The translations under genes and the position numbers were made by a program. A stretch of 64,000 nt of DNA from an uncultured Bacteroidota bacterium (GTDB lineage Bacteria > Bacteroidota > Bacteroidia > AKYH767-A > 2013-40CM-41-45), in NCBI GenBank assembly GCA_937871435.1, contig CALMQM010000007.1:1-64000 (forward strand), read 5' to 3'. Positions 22,101 to 28,089 of the stretch are shown here, one piece after another (positions within the stretch are counted from its first letter, which is position 1; each line of letters opens with the position of its first letter). The notes below the pieces were generated by a model that was not told the DNA's origin, ran no database searches, and saw only the letters and a list, made by a program, of their open reading frames with translations.

Positions 22101-22549
22101 CTAAAGGTTTGCATGATTATACAAATAGTCAAATTCAATCTATTTTATCTGTCGCACACCAATGTCCTTATGCCGGTGGGAAATATGTATTTTTAGCAAG
22201 AGCGATGTATCACCATATAAATCCCGACGAGGAATATTATGACAACGATCTCTGTACTTCATTAGGATATTTTAGAAAAATGAATCCTGAAACTCGAGGT
22301 TCCAGTTGGGTGATCACTTATCCTAACCCGGGTAATGAAACTATAACTTTTGAGTCTGTTAGTGCAGAAGGTTTTGAAAAACTTGAAATTTATAGCTTGG
22401 ATATGAACTTGGTTCAAAGTGCAACAATCAATAAAAAAGTAAAAAAACTTTTGCTAAACACCGAATCTTTGGCTCCCGGTTTGTATATTTACAAATGCTC
22501 CACATCAAATGAAACCCTTGGCTTTGGTAAAATTAGCATTGTTCATTAA
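16154..22549 (+). CDS. Giant T9SS cargo with SprB-like repeats and beta-helix region (2131 aa)
   Basis: The signal peptide ends near residue 22. A perfect EF-hand-type loop (DKNSDGIFEKEE) sits at residues 59-70. Residues about 70-460 read like an alpha/beta barrel with a DNEFW segment that could hold acidic catalytic residues; the family is unknown. Ig-like segments follow. About 840-1235 contains SprB-type repeats (NGSI..., GTSPYTYSWN, YTVTVTDANSC). About 1250-1725 looks like a right-handed parallel beta-helix (repeated N-x-I/V-x-x-N turns). About 1815-2050 is helical, and the end is a T9SS sorting domain (YPNPGNET). It is probably a large surface adhesin, perhaps with an enzymatic head. The 3' end overlaps the next gene by 41 bp. 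Confidence 0.85.
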   Translation: MKTISTRFVFLLTILFWEITVAQPTVYESNPERSMYVNQFVKLLPNGDLYEDGSILGVDKNSDGIFEKEEELLKYASKNHITHLILYDLRKVFGQAYPLVWNQNNLRFETLEEHLCRFMKDAQTYCIVSFGADGGNGILRNAAEFDGDPSTFIPTPPIILPQTLRTADNRLAIVEDSTLIPGSHEYFEAELLKLFLRISQFNNSNSCGVHFNTLAYDNEFWNSLPNGPGNACGIIPLKDPACNPCCVFSPCADDPNETTDQTGCTGIGYLSDNAIEYYHHVIPNLEELNTIQNSSAFPIKIELYLGTLYVGGISRTEYSSDILDSYFYRDYSDPLIDRILLVNYITSPGNTNQGMYDVFYNDSWNQPVPNQPAGEKGVPHTDIHPLFSTESILHHGYDDYMGPYLESSPDHTIFTFEKGVYEDWRTRIAGPANFADSKQNNIQPGGFSYYTSNMMVPFYDNPPLFYSTDFPACGITGSYIVDWSSFVYLGPMEKGIKYTFKIFNGTSVVYNVTGISSDYSVFTSGYFSNIDFQNPLTFTPCTLNVGQYVAKLELDYEFPLGCHYEYSCPLDVVNVPTIGALSNESPLEFCEGEYVWLQAIGGSGTNYSWEFSIDNINFGELHPQVTSRLLKAEMDGYYRCHISNSSCVSDGYSDTIHITVNPNPPIQIVSDCVTNGGVQQVHLSLTTPGVSSQANGNMVYHWSTGETTPDITVDYGVGTIYVYVYNINSSGCQQYGKIIIPGAFDPDHYFHFTVLSTLNLQSDNNPCTEDKMITVQLWEHKLDDQGIVIDAPVSGQVAYLWSDGTFGNSLSYPYMGSTYTLSATNGLTTQCYNPPYSYTAPSVNPLSVTSTVTNVNCSNSNSGSITLIPSGSGNYQFIWPQGISNSQISTVNGQSTASGLLPGQYPVMVYDLGSGTACGGSYSNTITISAPSNSLQLTNFVTNDPTGNCQSSSNGSITVNTSGGTSPLSYSWSNTLTTQTISSLPGGTYTVTITDANQCTITGMAHLSAPSSLVVTTNVVSPISCYSGTNGSIEAIVQSGTSPYTYSWNGVPAWNTSLISGLTSNIYTVTVTDANSCTATSVLTLGQPSELIASSTATPILCYGGNSNLTVSAIGGIQPYVGTGTSVVSAGSYSSTVTDNNGCTSSTSISIVEPQPLTLTVSQSSPLPCYGSNTAVAEAHVLGGTTPYIYAWSPSGGTGSNATGLSPGIYTMTVSDANQCGPYTESITIEEDQSCCDLNGASDLHQSNFNTSHAISHTNYDLNENVSISTGVGIVITDCNISVGTGYTITIKQGGSLTLNGVTHLHGCSGMWGGIVVEPGGEFYIDGSPSAKPIIEDAEHGVYVEMVSLASTLHSGLKLRNGVFSSNYSDIFLEENNTGDINQVNIDVFGCLFNKSHDLFYSPNIAQLGSSPFTAIQLNNFNGLIGSNLEQTNEFRDHNIGIQCFNSNVTVENSLFENIQPEAIYANYFDGFAIHIKATNNLYTFHETGLGSASASPTFNNCKKGIYVEGSGGYIQSNRMSDVASGITLMQLLPYVKFEISSNYLACQKEGIVCYYNKSAEIIKIEDNLIEMDNPPNNTGIGIGLYEYQKSAPYTVADNILNLYHARGGIEMYGANRSNVHHNLISLYDDTKNLFGIALWSADENDISCNDVYGNSSDVTNSTQIGFKVSMSKGNTIQCNNSSTTNTGFEFNNQCPNTAFIGNAAVYDQWKGLRVLNSGVIGVQKHHGNSWLPPFYSTGNVEAENTNPNFYLSEFDVNSNDGPYYLPLNPQPNNGWFVDDPTSHELDCAASVVCGSANLITPGIIDSSFDHLIAGDNYHVNEFDGENGWMAKKYLFEKIRLNPLLLNDPILFSFFSDELNGILPDFDEVKSKILEDASVLSANSSQLFGDHNNLDSLQKELEFADSLNQLFNGSNQAILATAQAIRLQISSIVSGSKQLVENIKQSEDEKSDSIQAINSGINTNEIIQANEKIINEVYLSTLAKGLHDYTNSQIQSILSVAHQCPYAGGKYVFLARAMYHHINPDEEYYDNDLCTSLGYFRKMNPETRGSSWVITYPNPGNETITFESVSAEGFEKLEIYSLDMNLVQSATINKKVKKLLLNTESLAPGLYIYKCSTSNETLGFGKISIVH

Positions 22550-24047
22550 AAAGTTACCGTCACTTCTTGCATTCGTTCTTCTAATGCCTTGTTCCTATAT
22601 TCAGGGACAGGGCATTAGTAATTTATGGTTAATGGGTTACGCAAGTGGATTTGTGGGATTTGGCGGAACCAATATTGATTTTTTTCATGGATCCCCAGAT
22701 ACTCAAACTGTCCATAGGGATATGAATTTCCGGCAAACTTCAGCAAGTATATCAGACTCGTCTGGCCAATTGTTATTTTATACTAATGGGGTATATATTG
22801 CTAACAGGAACAATGCACTTATGATTAATGGCGACAGCTTGAATCCGAGTGATTATACAGATACGTGGAGAAATGATGGATTAAAAATTTCTCAGGGAGA
22901 TTTAATTCTTCCATCGTTATACAATGATTCTATTTATTTCCTTTTTCATGAAACAATTTTTGACTTTGACTACCAACTTGACCACCTTTACCAACCCATA
23001 GAATTGTTATACACTCAAATTGATATGCGTCTGGATTCAGGCAGAGGTGCTGTGGTCTTTAAAAATATTCCTGTAATTGCCGATACTCTCTTGGTTGGCG
23101 AAATAGCCGCTTGCAAGCATGCCAACGGAAGAGATTGGTGGATCATTTGTCATCGTTTTAATTCTGATCTTTGGTATACCTTATTACTCACACCATACGG
23201 GCTTCAAGGTCCCTTTTCTCAACATGCTGGTCAATTTATCTATCAGGGTGGTGGTGGTCAGACTGTGTTTTCTCCTGACGGAACACGATTCATCCGACAT
23301 CAATTAGTTTATGATTTGGATGTGTTTGATTTTGATCGATGCACTGGTTTGCTTTCGAATTACAGACATTCTACGATCAATGATACCTCGGGCGGGGTTG
23401 GAGTTTCAATTTCTCCAAATTCTGAATTATTATATGTAACAGAAGATGATCATGTTTATCAATACGATTTAAATGCGAGTAATCTTGATAGTTCAAGAGT
23501 TACAGTAGCAACTTACGATGGTTTTGCAGATCCGTTTCCTCCATTCAGAACATCCTTTTATTTATCATTATTAGCGAATGATGGTAAAATTTATATCAAT
23601 TCTGGAAATTCCACCCCTTGGATGCATGTCATCAACCATCCTGATAGTGCAGGTCTAGCCTGTGATGTTCAACAACACAGCTTAAAGTTGCCTACAATTA
23701 ATGCTTTTACCATGCCATATTACCCAAATTTTTTCTTGGGAGCTGCAGGCGGAACACTTTGTGACAGTCTAGCAACAGAAGTGAGGCCCCAAGTTTTAAA
23801 GCAAATGGACGTTGAACTTTTCCCTAACCCTGTTCGAAATCTTTTATATATTATTACCGGAACCTCAGCCACTTGGGATGAAATAGTTGTATTCAATATT
23901 TTTGGGCAACAGATGACTGTTCCAATTCATGAAATAAAAAAAGGAGAATACCAAGAGATCAACACATCCTCATTAACACCCGGTTTTTATTTGCTTGAAT
24001 TGAGATCGGGAATGGGCAAAGTTGTAAAGAGGTTTGTGAGGGAATGA
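22509..24047 (+). CDS. T9SS-secreted propeller-like protein, GRDWW family member 1 (512 aa)
   Basis: A signal peptide lies at about residues 12-34. The body contains a signature KHANGRDWWI...LLTPYG segment, a DFDRCTG segment, and a T9SS tail (FPNPVRN). It is paralogous to the genes at 28090 and 29793, which share the same segments in the same order and similar length. Repeated short strands suggest a beta-propeller, but no enzyme site is seen. The ATG at 22509 overlaps the preceding gene by 41 bp and puts basic residues before the hydrophobic core; an in-frame TTG just downstream is an alternative start. Confidence 0.8.
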   Translation: MKPLALVKLALFIKKLPSLLAFVLLMPCSYIQGQGISNLWLMGYASGFVGFGGTNIDFFHGSPDTQTVHRDMNFRQTSASISDSSGQLLFYTNGVYIANRNNALMINGDSLNPSDYTDTWRNDGLKISQGDLILPSLYNDSIYFLFHETIFDFDYQLDHLYQPIELLYTQIDMRLDSGRGAVVFKNIPVIADTLLVGEIAACKHANGRDWWIICHRFNSDLWYTLLLTPYGLQGPFSQHAGQFIYQGGGGQTVFSPDGTRFIRHQLVYDLDVFDFDRCTGLLSNYRHSTINDTSGGVGVSISPNSELLYVTEDDHVYQYDLNASNLDSSRVTVATYDGFADPFPPFRTSFYLSLLANDGKIYINSGNSTPWMHVINHPDSAGLACDVQQHSLKLPTINAFTMPYYPNFFLGAAGGTLCDSLATEVRPQVLKQMDVELFPNPVRNLLYIITGTSATWDEIVVFNIFGQQMTVPIHEIKKGEYQEINTSSLTPGFYLLELRSGMGKVVKRFVRE

Positions 24048-24243
24048 AATGTAGCAACACCAAAGGAATTAAAGTTCACAATTTTCTTTTGATGATTTTT
24101 TAACATTATCCACTTGTGAGAGTAAAGGTTTAAATCTGTCAGACAATTATTTCGTTCAAATAACCCTGAAAAACGCTCAAATTCGCTATTTTATGCAATA
24201 AAGAGTTCGGAATTTGGCCAGAAGGGGCTACATAGAAGTTGGA

Positions 24244-24314
24244 AGTGGAAGTGTAAGTGCAGGTTTCAAGTGGATAAAACTTGATACTTAAGACTTACAC
24301 TTCCACTTTTTTTT
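24244..24314 (+). terminator. Element hairpin 1 with T-tract, copy A
   Basis: AGTGGAAGTGTAAGT (24244-24258) pairs perfectly with ACTTACACTTCCACT (24293-24307), followed by eight T residues. It looks like an intrinsic terminator at the left side of the element; the same hairpin recurs at 26903-26973. Confidence 0.6.
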
Positions 24315-24341
24315 GTACCAAAATTTGGAAAATTAGTGTAT

Positions 24342-24444
24342 GTGGAAGTGTAAGTACAAGTTTCAAGTACCTAAAACTTAAAACTTCCACTTACACTTCC
24401 ACTTCCACTTACACTTCCACTTCCACTTCCACTTCCACTTCCAC
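24342..24444. repeat. CTTCCA hexamer array and hairpin 2, copy A
   Basis: GTGGAAGTGTAAGT (24342-24355) can pair with either of two copies of ACTTACACTTCCAC (24389-24402, 24407-24420). These run into an uninterrupted TTCCAC hexamer repeat of four units to 24444. Such an array could change length by slippage. It is repeated at 27001-27103. Confidence 0.75.
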
Positions 24445-24555
24445 TATATTTTACGCCTTCCTTTTTTCAGTAAATATTATGTTTTTTTTATTCACCATCG
24501 AAAACAGTTTTTACTTCCCAATATTTTATCGGTGTTTTGAAATTAAAACCACGCG

Positions 24556-24903
24556 ATGTTCGATTTTGAAAAATTACTTGTTTACAAAAGAGCTACAGTC
24601 TTCAATTTAAAAATTTATTCTTTTCTTTTCTCAAATAAAAATATCGATAGGGAATATCGGGATCAACTGAAGAGGGCTGCGTTCAGTATTCCTCTAAATA
24701 TAGCTGAAGGGACAGGAAGGACTGCGAGAGCAGATCGACGACGTTTTTATGTCATTGCGATTGGTTCAACATTCGAATGTGTTGCAATTCTCGATCAATT
24801 GAAGACACTCAATTTCATAACAGGAGAAGTTTATTCTGAGATTTATTCATTTGCATTTGAGATGACTAAGATGTTATTCGGATTGGAAAAAAGTTTAAGG
24901 TAA
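24556..24903 (+). CDS. Four-helix-bundle protein (23S rRNA IVS-protein family), copy A
   Basis: A 115-aa protein starting FDFEKLLVYKRA, with RAAFSIPLNIAEGTGR in the middle. These are hallmarks of the four-helix-bundle family (TIGR02436) known from ORFs in 23S rRNA intervening sequences and related to Avd proteins of diversity-generating retroelements. Avd-type members bind nucleic acid as oligomers; the role of free-standing members is not settled. Here it is not in an rRNA gene but sits between long hairpins inside a duplicated element. It is identical to the copy at 27215-27562. Confidence 0.85.
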   Translation: MFDFEKLLVYKRATVFNLKIYSFLFSNKNIDREYRDQLKRAAFSIPLNIAEGTGRTARADRRRFYVIAIGSTFECVAILDQLKTLNFITGEVYSEIYSFAFEMTKMLFGLEKSLR

Positions 24904-24930
24904 AAGCTCAGGAAAATAAGTGAAAGAAAT

Positions 24931-25011
24931 AGTGGAAGTGTAAGAGTAAGTGGAAGTTTTAAGTTTGAAGCACTTGAAACTTAAAACTTCCACTTACACT
25001 TCCACTTTTTT
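24931..25011 (+). terminator. Element hairpin 3 with T-tract, copy A
   Basis: A perfect 21-bp stem (24946-24966 with 24977-24997) around a 10-base loop is extended by AGTGGAAGT (24931-24939) pairing with ACTTCCACT (24998-25006), leaving a 6-base bulge. Six T residues follow. It lies 27 bp after the four-helix-bundle stop, so it probably ends that transcript. Confidence 0.65.
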
Positions 25012-25014
25012 ATA

Positions 25015-25060
25015 AGTCTGCTGGCGCACAGGCTTTCGCTAAAGACTAGGCCCAGCGGGG
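25015..25060. repeat. About 50-bp stem-loop element P1
   Basis: A member of a small repeat family: AGTC...GCGCACAGGCTTTCG...AAAGACT...GGCCCAGCGGGG. Compared with P2, its outer stem is weakened by base changes. Confidence 0.7.
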
Positions 25061-25279
25061 ATTCTATACGCATGTCCCATTCCGCAAATATTTTATTATT
25101 CATTGAAAAAATAAAACCACATAAGCGGGTTCTTATAGAATGTATTTTTGATTCGGAACAGAAAGATTTTTCTCCTACCGAAAATTTAAACCAACATAGA
25201 AATTCAGCTTAAGGTTGTAAGCAGTATGCTGCTGAATTGAATAAAATAATTATATTTATAAGGTCTTAGTCTTAATAAC

Positions 25280-25331
25280 GGGCCAAGTCCGCTGACGCAC
25301 AGGCTTTCGTTAAAGACTTGGCCCAGCGGGG
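25280..25331. repeat. About 50-bp stem-loop element P2 at the RHS junction
   Basis: GGGCCAAGTC (25280-25289) pairs perfectly with GACTTGGCCC (25315-25324) over a 25-base loop. CCGCTG in the 5' half can alternatively pair with CAGCGG at the end. The element ends exactly where the RHS-like coding sequence begins. Confidence 0.75.
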
Positions 25332-26495
25332 AGTGACTTTCTTGTCAATGCTTTTGGGTCAACAACCATCAATGATCCCAATAAACCACAGGCATTTTTC
25401 GTTTACTTGTACTTTGATGAAAAGTACAATTTTTATCCAGCTCAGAGCGGCCTGCTCCAGGCTAAGGATCCCAATACACTTGCCCATCTGGCAGTTCTTG
25501 ATCTGAAAATTCCGGAAAGTGGATATTTGTATATTTACACAAACAACGAAAGTAATAAAGTTGTAAATTTCAATAACCTGAGTATCCAGCATTGGTCAGG
25601 AAAGGTTTTGGAGATCAATGAATATTACCCGTACGGCTATTTGAATTACGAGCTTTCTACACAATCAACAGCTCCGGTAAATAAATACAAATACAATGGA
25701 AAAGAATTACAGACAGATTTAAATTGGGGGGTGGAAGATTATGGGGCGAGGTATTATGATCCAATAAGTTGTTCGTGGATTCAAGTGGATCCCCTAAGTG
25801 ATAAGTTCCAAAATTGGTCCCCATATGATTACGGGCTAACTAATCCAGTAAGGTTTCTAGATCATGACGGAAAGGAATCGACAGAAGGAGGAACAAATGA
25901 AGTTAATCAATCAGAATTGATGTCTTATTTCTACAATAGTATTGTCGCATCAGCGGCAAATTTAGCCTCTACTATTTCAGGATTTATCAATTCTCCAGTT
26001 GGTAGTCCAATTTTAATAAGAAATCAAACTACTGTGGTTGCCAATGAAAATGGCAATGTTGGCTTAGTGGATCAAAAAATTATTGAAACAAAGGCAACTG
26101 GAGCTAGCAGTGGTTTTTTGGACTTTTTAGGTTTAATTCCATCTGATGGTCCAATTGTATTAATGGCAAAGACACCTTGTCAAACAGAGCTGTCTAAAGA
26201 TGCTAAAGAAATAGTTTCTTCTGGAACCTTAGGTAATCAATTTAAAAGTTTAACCTTCGATGAGGTGAGAGACGTTTTTGACCAAAAAGTTAAAAGTGGT
26301 GTACTTGAATTAAAATATGAAAACCCAAATACTGGCCAAGCTTCATATCTTAATATTGAATCTCGATATTCATACAATGTTGATCCTGGAGGTACATATG
26401 GTAAAAAAGTTGAATTGCCACATATTGATGTGAACTACCCGAACCCGAAACCAAAAAATGCTGAAAAGAGAAAACTTGATATAAAAAATAAATAA
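25332..26495 (+). CDS. 5'-truncated RHS tip with toxin-like C-terminal domain
   Basis: The RHS-like frame is open from the repeat boundary (stop at 25311) and there is no ATG; the first possible start is a TTG at 25407. Residues before about 180 show the RHS-associated core: EYYPYG, KYKYNGKEL, DYGARYYDP, VDPLSDKF, NPVRFLDHDG. After this landmark about 205 residues of variable sequence follow, as in polymorphic RHS toxins. They end in a lysine-rich tail after PHIDVNYP. I do not recognise the toxin fold. The upstream RHS repeats and signal are missing, so this is an orphan toxin cassette or pseudogene rather than an expressed full RHS protein. A small gene follows 4 bp later. Confidence 0.75.
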   Translation, partial: SDFLVNAFGSTTINDPNKPQAFFVYLYFDEKYNFYPAQSGLLQAKDPNTLAHLAVLDLKIPESGYLYIYTNNESNKVVNFNNLSIQHWSGKVLEINEYYPYGYLNYELSTQSTAPVNKYKYNGKELQTDLNWGVEDYGARYYDPISCSWIQVDPLSDKFQNWSPYDYGLTNPVRFLDHDGKESTEGGTNEVNQSELMSYFYNSIVASAANLASTISGFINSPVGSPILIRNQTTVVANENGNVGLVDQKIIETKATGASSGFLDFLGLIPSDGPIVLMAKTPCQTELSKDAKEIVSSGTLGNQFKSLTFDEVRDVFDQKVKSGVLELKYENPNTGQASYLNIESRYSYNVDPGGTYGKKVELPHIDVNYPNPKPKNAEKRKLDIKNK

Positions 26496-26499
26496 TACA

Positions 26500-26706
26500 A
26501 TGATATCATTCGAATTAGAAGAAACTCAATCTGGTGTTGAAATTGTTTTTGATTTACAAGGTATTGATGACATGATTCGATATCTTACTTTTGTAAAAGA
26601 TAATATGGAAAGTATTCATCTTTCAATTGGAAATGAATTGGAAGAAAAAATTTTTCATAGTGGTAATTCCCTGATTCGACATGTTAAATTGATATGCATT
26701 GATTAA
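26500..26706 (+). CDS. Putative immunity protein for the RHS tip
   Basis: A 68-aa soluble acidic protein starting 4 bp after the RHS tip. Its layout (ISFELEE, GIDDMIRYL, IHLSIGNELEE, a C-terminal IRHVKL strand) reminds me of Imm32-type immunity proteins, but this is a weak recollection. Position directly after a toxin-like RHS C-terminus is the main evidence for an immunity role. It should bind and neutralise the cognate toxin in the cytoplasm if the pair is active. Confidence 0.6.
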   Translation: MISFELEETQSGVEIVFDLQGIDDMIRYLTFVKDNMESIHLSIGNELEEKIFHSGNSLIRHVKLICID

Positions 26707-26902
26707 TTAAAGGTTTTGAGATTGTAGCAATATCCTAAGTAACATTTTGCGATAAGTGTTCATGATCGTAAGATTAAAAATTTACAGTTCTAAGAGTTGA
26801 ATCTTCTGATTTGGATAAATAACCCTGAAAAACACTCAAATTCGCTATTTTATGCAATAAAGAGTTCGGAATCTGCCCAGAAGGGGCTACATAGAAGTTG
26901 GA

Positions 26903-26973
26903 AGTGGAAGTGTAAGTGCAGGTTTCAAGTGGATAAAACTTGATACTTAAGACTTACACTTCCACTTTTTTTT
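26903..26973 (+). terminator. Element hairpin 1 with T-tract, copy B
   Basis: Identical to the copy A hairpin, with a 15-bp perfect stem and eight T residues. Confidence 0.6.
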
Positions 26974-27000
26974 GTACCAAAATTTGGAAAATTAGTGTAT

Positions 27001-27103
27001 GTGGAAGTGTAAGTACAAGTTTCAAGTACCTAAAACTTAAAACTTCCACTTACACTTCCACTTCCACTTACACTTCCACTTCCACTTCCACTTCCACTTC
27101 CAC
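27001..27103. repeat. CTTCCA hexamer array and hairpin 2, copy B
   Basis: Identical in sequence and repeat number to 24342-24444. Equal length in the two copies of a slippage-prone tract argues for a very recent duplication or gene conversion. Confidence 0.75.
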
Positions 27104-27214
27104 TATATTTTACGCCTTCCTTTTTTCAGTAAATATTATGTTTTTTTTATTCACCATCGAAAACAGTTTTTACTTCCCAATATTTTATCGGTGTTTTGAA
27201 ATTAAAACCACGCG

Positions 27215-27562
27215 ATGTTCGATTTTGAAAAATTACTTGTTTACAAAAGAGCTACAGTCTTCAATTTAAAAATTTATTCTTTTCTTTTCTCAAATAAAAA
27301 TATCGATAGGGAATATCGGGATCAACTGAAGAGGGCTGCGTTCAGTATTCCTCTAAATATAGCTGAAGGGACAGGAAGGACTGCGAGAGCAGATCGACGA
27401 CGTTTTTATGTCATTGCGATTGGTTCAACATTCGAATGTGTTGCAATTCTCGATCAATTGAAGACACTCAATTTCATAACAGGAGAAGTTTATTCTGAGA
27501 TTTATTCATTTGCATTTGAGATGACTAAGATGTTATTCGGATTGGAAAAAAGTTTAAGGTAA
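27215..27562 (+). CDS. Four-helix-bundle protein (23S rRNA IVS-protein family), copy B
   Basis: A 115-aa protein identical in nucleotide and amino-acid sequence to the copy at 24556-24903, with the same RAAFSIPLNIAEGTGR signature and the same flanking hairpins. A second intact copy shows the frame has been kept open. No reverse transcriptase or template/variable repeat pair is nearby, so this is not a diversity-generating retroelement. Confidence 0.85.
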   Translation: MFDFEKLLVYKRATVFNLKIYSFLFSNKNIDREYRDQLKRAAFSIPLNIAEGTGRTARADRRRFYVIAIGSTFECVAILDQLKTLNFITGEVYSEIYSFAFEMTKMLFGLEKSLR

Positions 27563-27589
27563 AAGCTCAGGAAAATAAGTGAAAGAAAT

Positions 27590-27670
27590 AGTGGAAGTGT
27601 AAGAGTAAGTGGAAGTTTTAAGTTTGAAGCACTTGAAACTTAAAACTTCCACTTACACTTCCACTTTTTT
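27590..27670 (+). terminator. Element hairpin 3 with T-tract, copy B
   Basis: Same long bulged hairpin as at 24931-25011, directly after the four-helix-bundle gene. Confidence 0.65.
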
Positions 27671-27673
27671 ATA

Positions 27674-27719
27674 AGTCTGCTGGCGCACAGGCTTTCGCTA
27701 AAGACTAGGCCCAGCGGGG
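27674..27719. repeat. About 50-bp stem-loop element P3
   Basis: Copy of P1 within direct repeat B, identical by eye. Confidence 0.7.
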
Positions 27720-27730
27720 ATTCTATACGC

Positions 27731-27928
27731 ATGTCCCATTCCGCAAATATTTTATTATTCATTGAAAAAATAAAACCACATAAGCGGATTCTTATAGAAT
27801 GTATTTTTGATTCGGAACAGAAAGAATTTTCTCCTACCGAAAATTTAAACCAACATAGAAATTCAACTGAAGGTTGCAAGCAGTATGCTGCTGATTTGAA
27901 TAAAAAGATTATATTTCTAAGGTCTTAG
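27731..27928 (+). CDS. Small frame between stem-loop elements (doubtful gene)
   Basis: A 65-aa frame lying between P3 and P4. In copy A the matching frame (25072-25212) stops after 46 codons because of base changes, so the peptide is not conserved between copies. The divergence here contrasts with the identical core of the element. It may be a decayed passenger gene. I recognise no family. Confidence 0.25.
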   Translation: MSHSANILLFIEKIKPHKRILIECIFDSEQKEFSPTENLNQHRNSTEGCKQYAADLNKKIIFLRS

Positions 27929-27938
27929 TCTTAATAAC

Positions 27939-27989
27939 GGGTCAAGTCCGCTGACGCACAGGCTTTCGTTAAAGACTTGGCCCAGCGGG
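27939..27989. repeat. About 50-bp stem-loop element P4
   Basis: Copy of P2 in direct repeat B, with one substitution in the left arm (GGGTCAAGTC). It forms the right boundary of the repeat. Confidence 0.7.
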
Positions 27990-28037
27990 CCTTTATTACT
28001 TAGAATTAACAATAGATGCTAACGTTAAAAAGCATGG

Positions 28038-28045
28038 TAAATTTG
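28038..28045 (+). promoter_or_regulatory. -7 box upstream of the 489-aa protein gene
   Basis: TAAATTTG matches TAnnTTTG and lies 45 bp before the ATG at 28090. No good -33 TTG is seen. Confidence 0.35.
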
Positions 28046-28089
28046 CAATAATTCATTAGATTTGGATTTGCTTCCCTATCAGAAAAATT

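Larger units (their letters stand above)
24158..25330. repeat. 1,173-bp direct repeat, copy A (hairpin-bounded four-helix-bundle element)
   Basis: Matches 26817-27989 at a constant offset of 2,659 bp with no net indel. By eye the core 24218-25128 (911 bp) is identical and all differences lie in the outer ends. It contains two hairpins, a hexamer repeat, the four-helix-bundle gene, a third hairpin, and two roughly 50-bp stem-loop elements enclosing a small frame. Its right end abuts the RHS fragment exactly. No transposase is present. Confidence 0.9.
26817..27989. repeat. 1,173-bp direct repeat, copy B (hairpin-bounded four-helix-bundle element)
   Basis: Second copy of the element at 24158-25330, same orientation. 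It starts 110 bp after the immunity-like gene. Base differences from copy A are confined to about the first 60 and last 200 bp. Together the two copies bracket the RHS tip and immunity gene as in a composite mobile element, but without a recombinase gene. Confidence 0.9.

Noticed and set aside
24281-24610. 109-codon plus-strand frame full of Ser-Thr-Tyr repeats (and its copy at 26940-27269)
   Set aside because: It is a translation of the CTTCCA tract and hairpins and overlaps the start of the real four-helix-bundle gene; low-complexity artefact.
25072-25212. 46-codon frame in direct repeat A as a gene
   Set aside because: Truncated relative to copy B and without conserved residues; treated as decayed sequence.
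24158-27989. Diversity-generating retroelement (because of the Avd-like protein)
   Set aside because: No reverse transcriptase and no template/variable repeat pair in the window.
24158-27989. Classical composite transposon
   Set aside because: No transposase gene and no visible target-site duplication at the outer ends.
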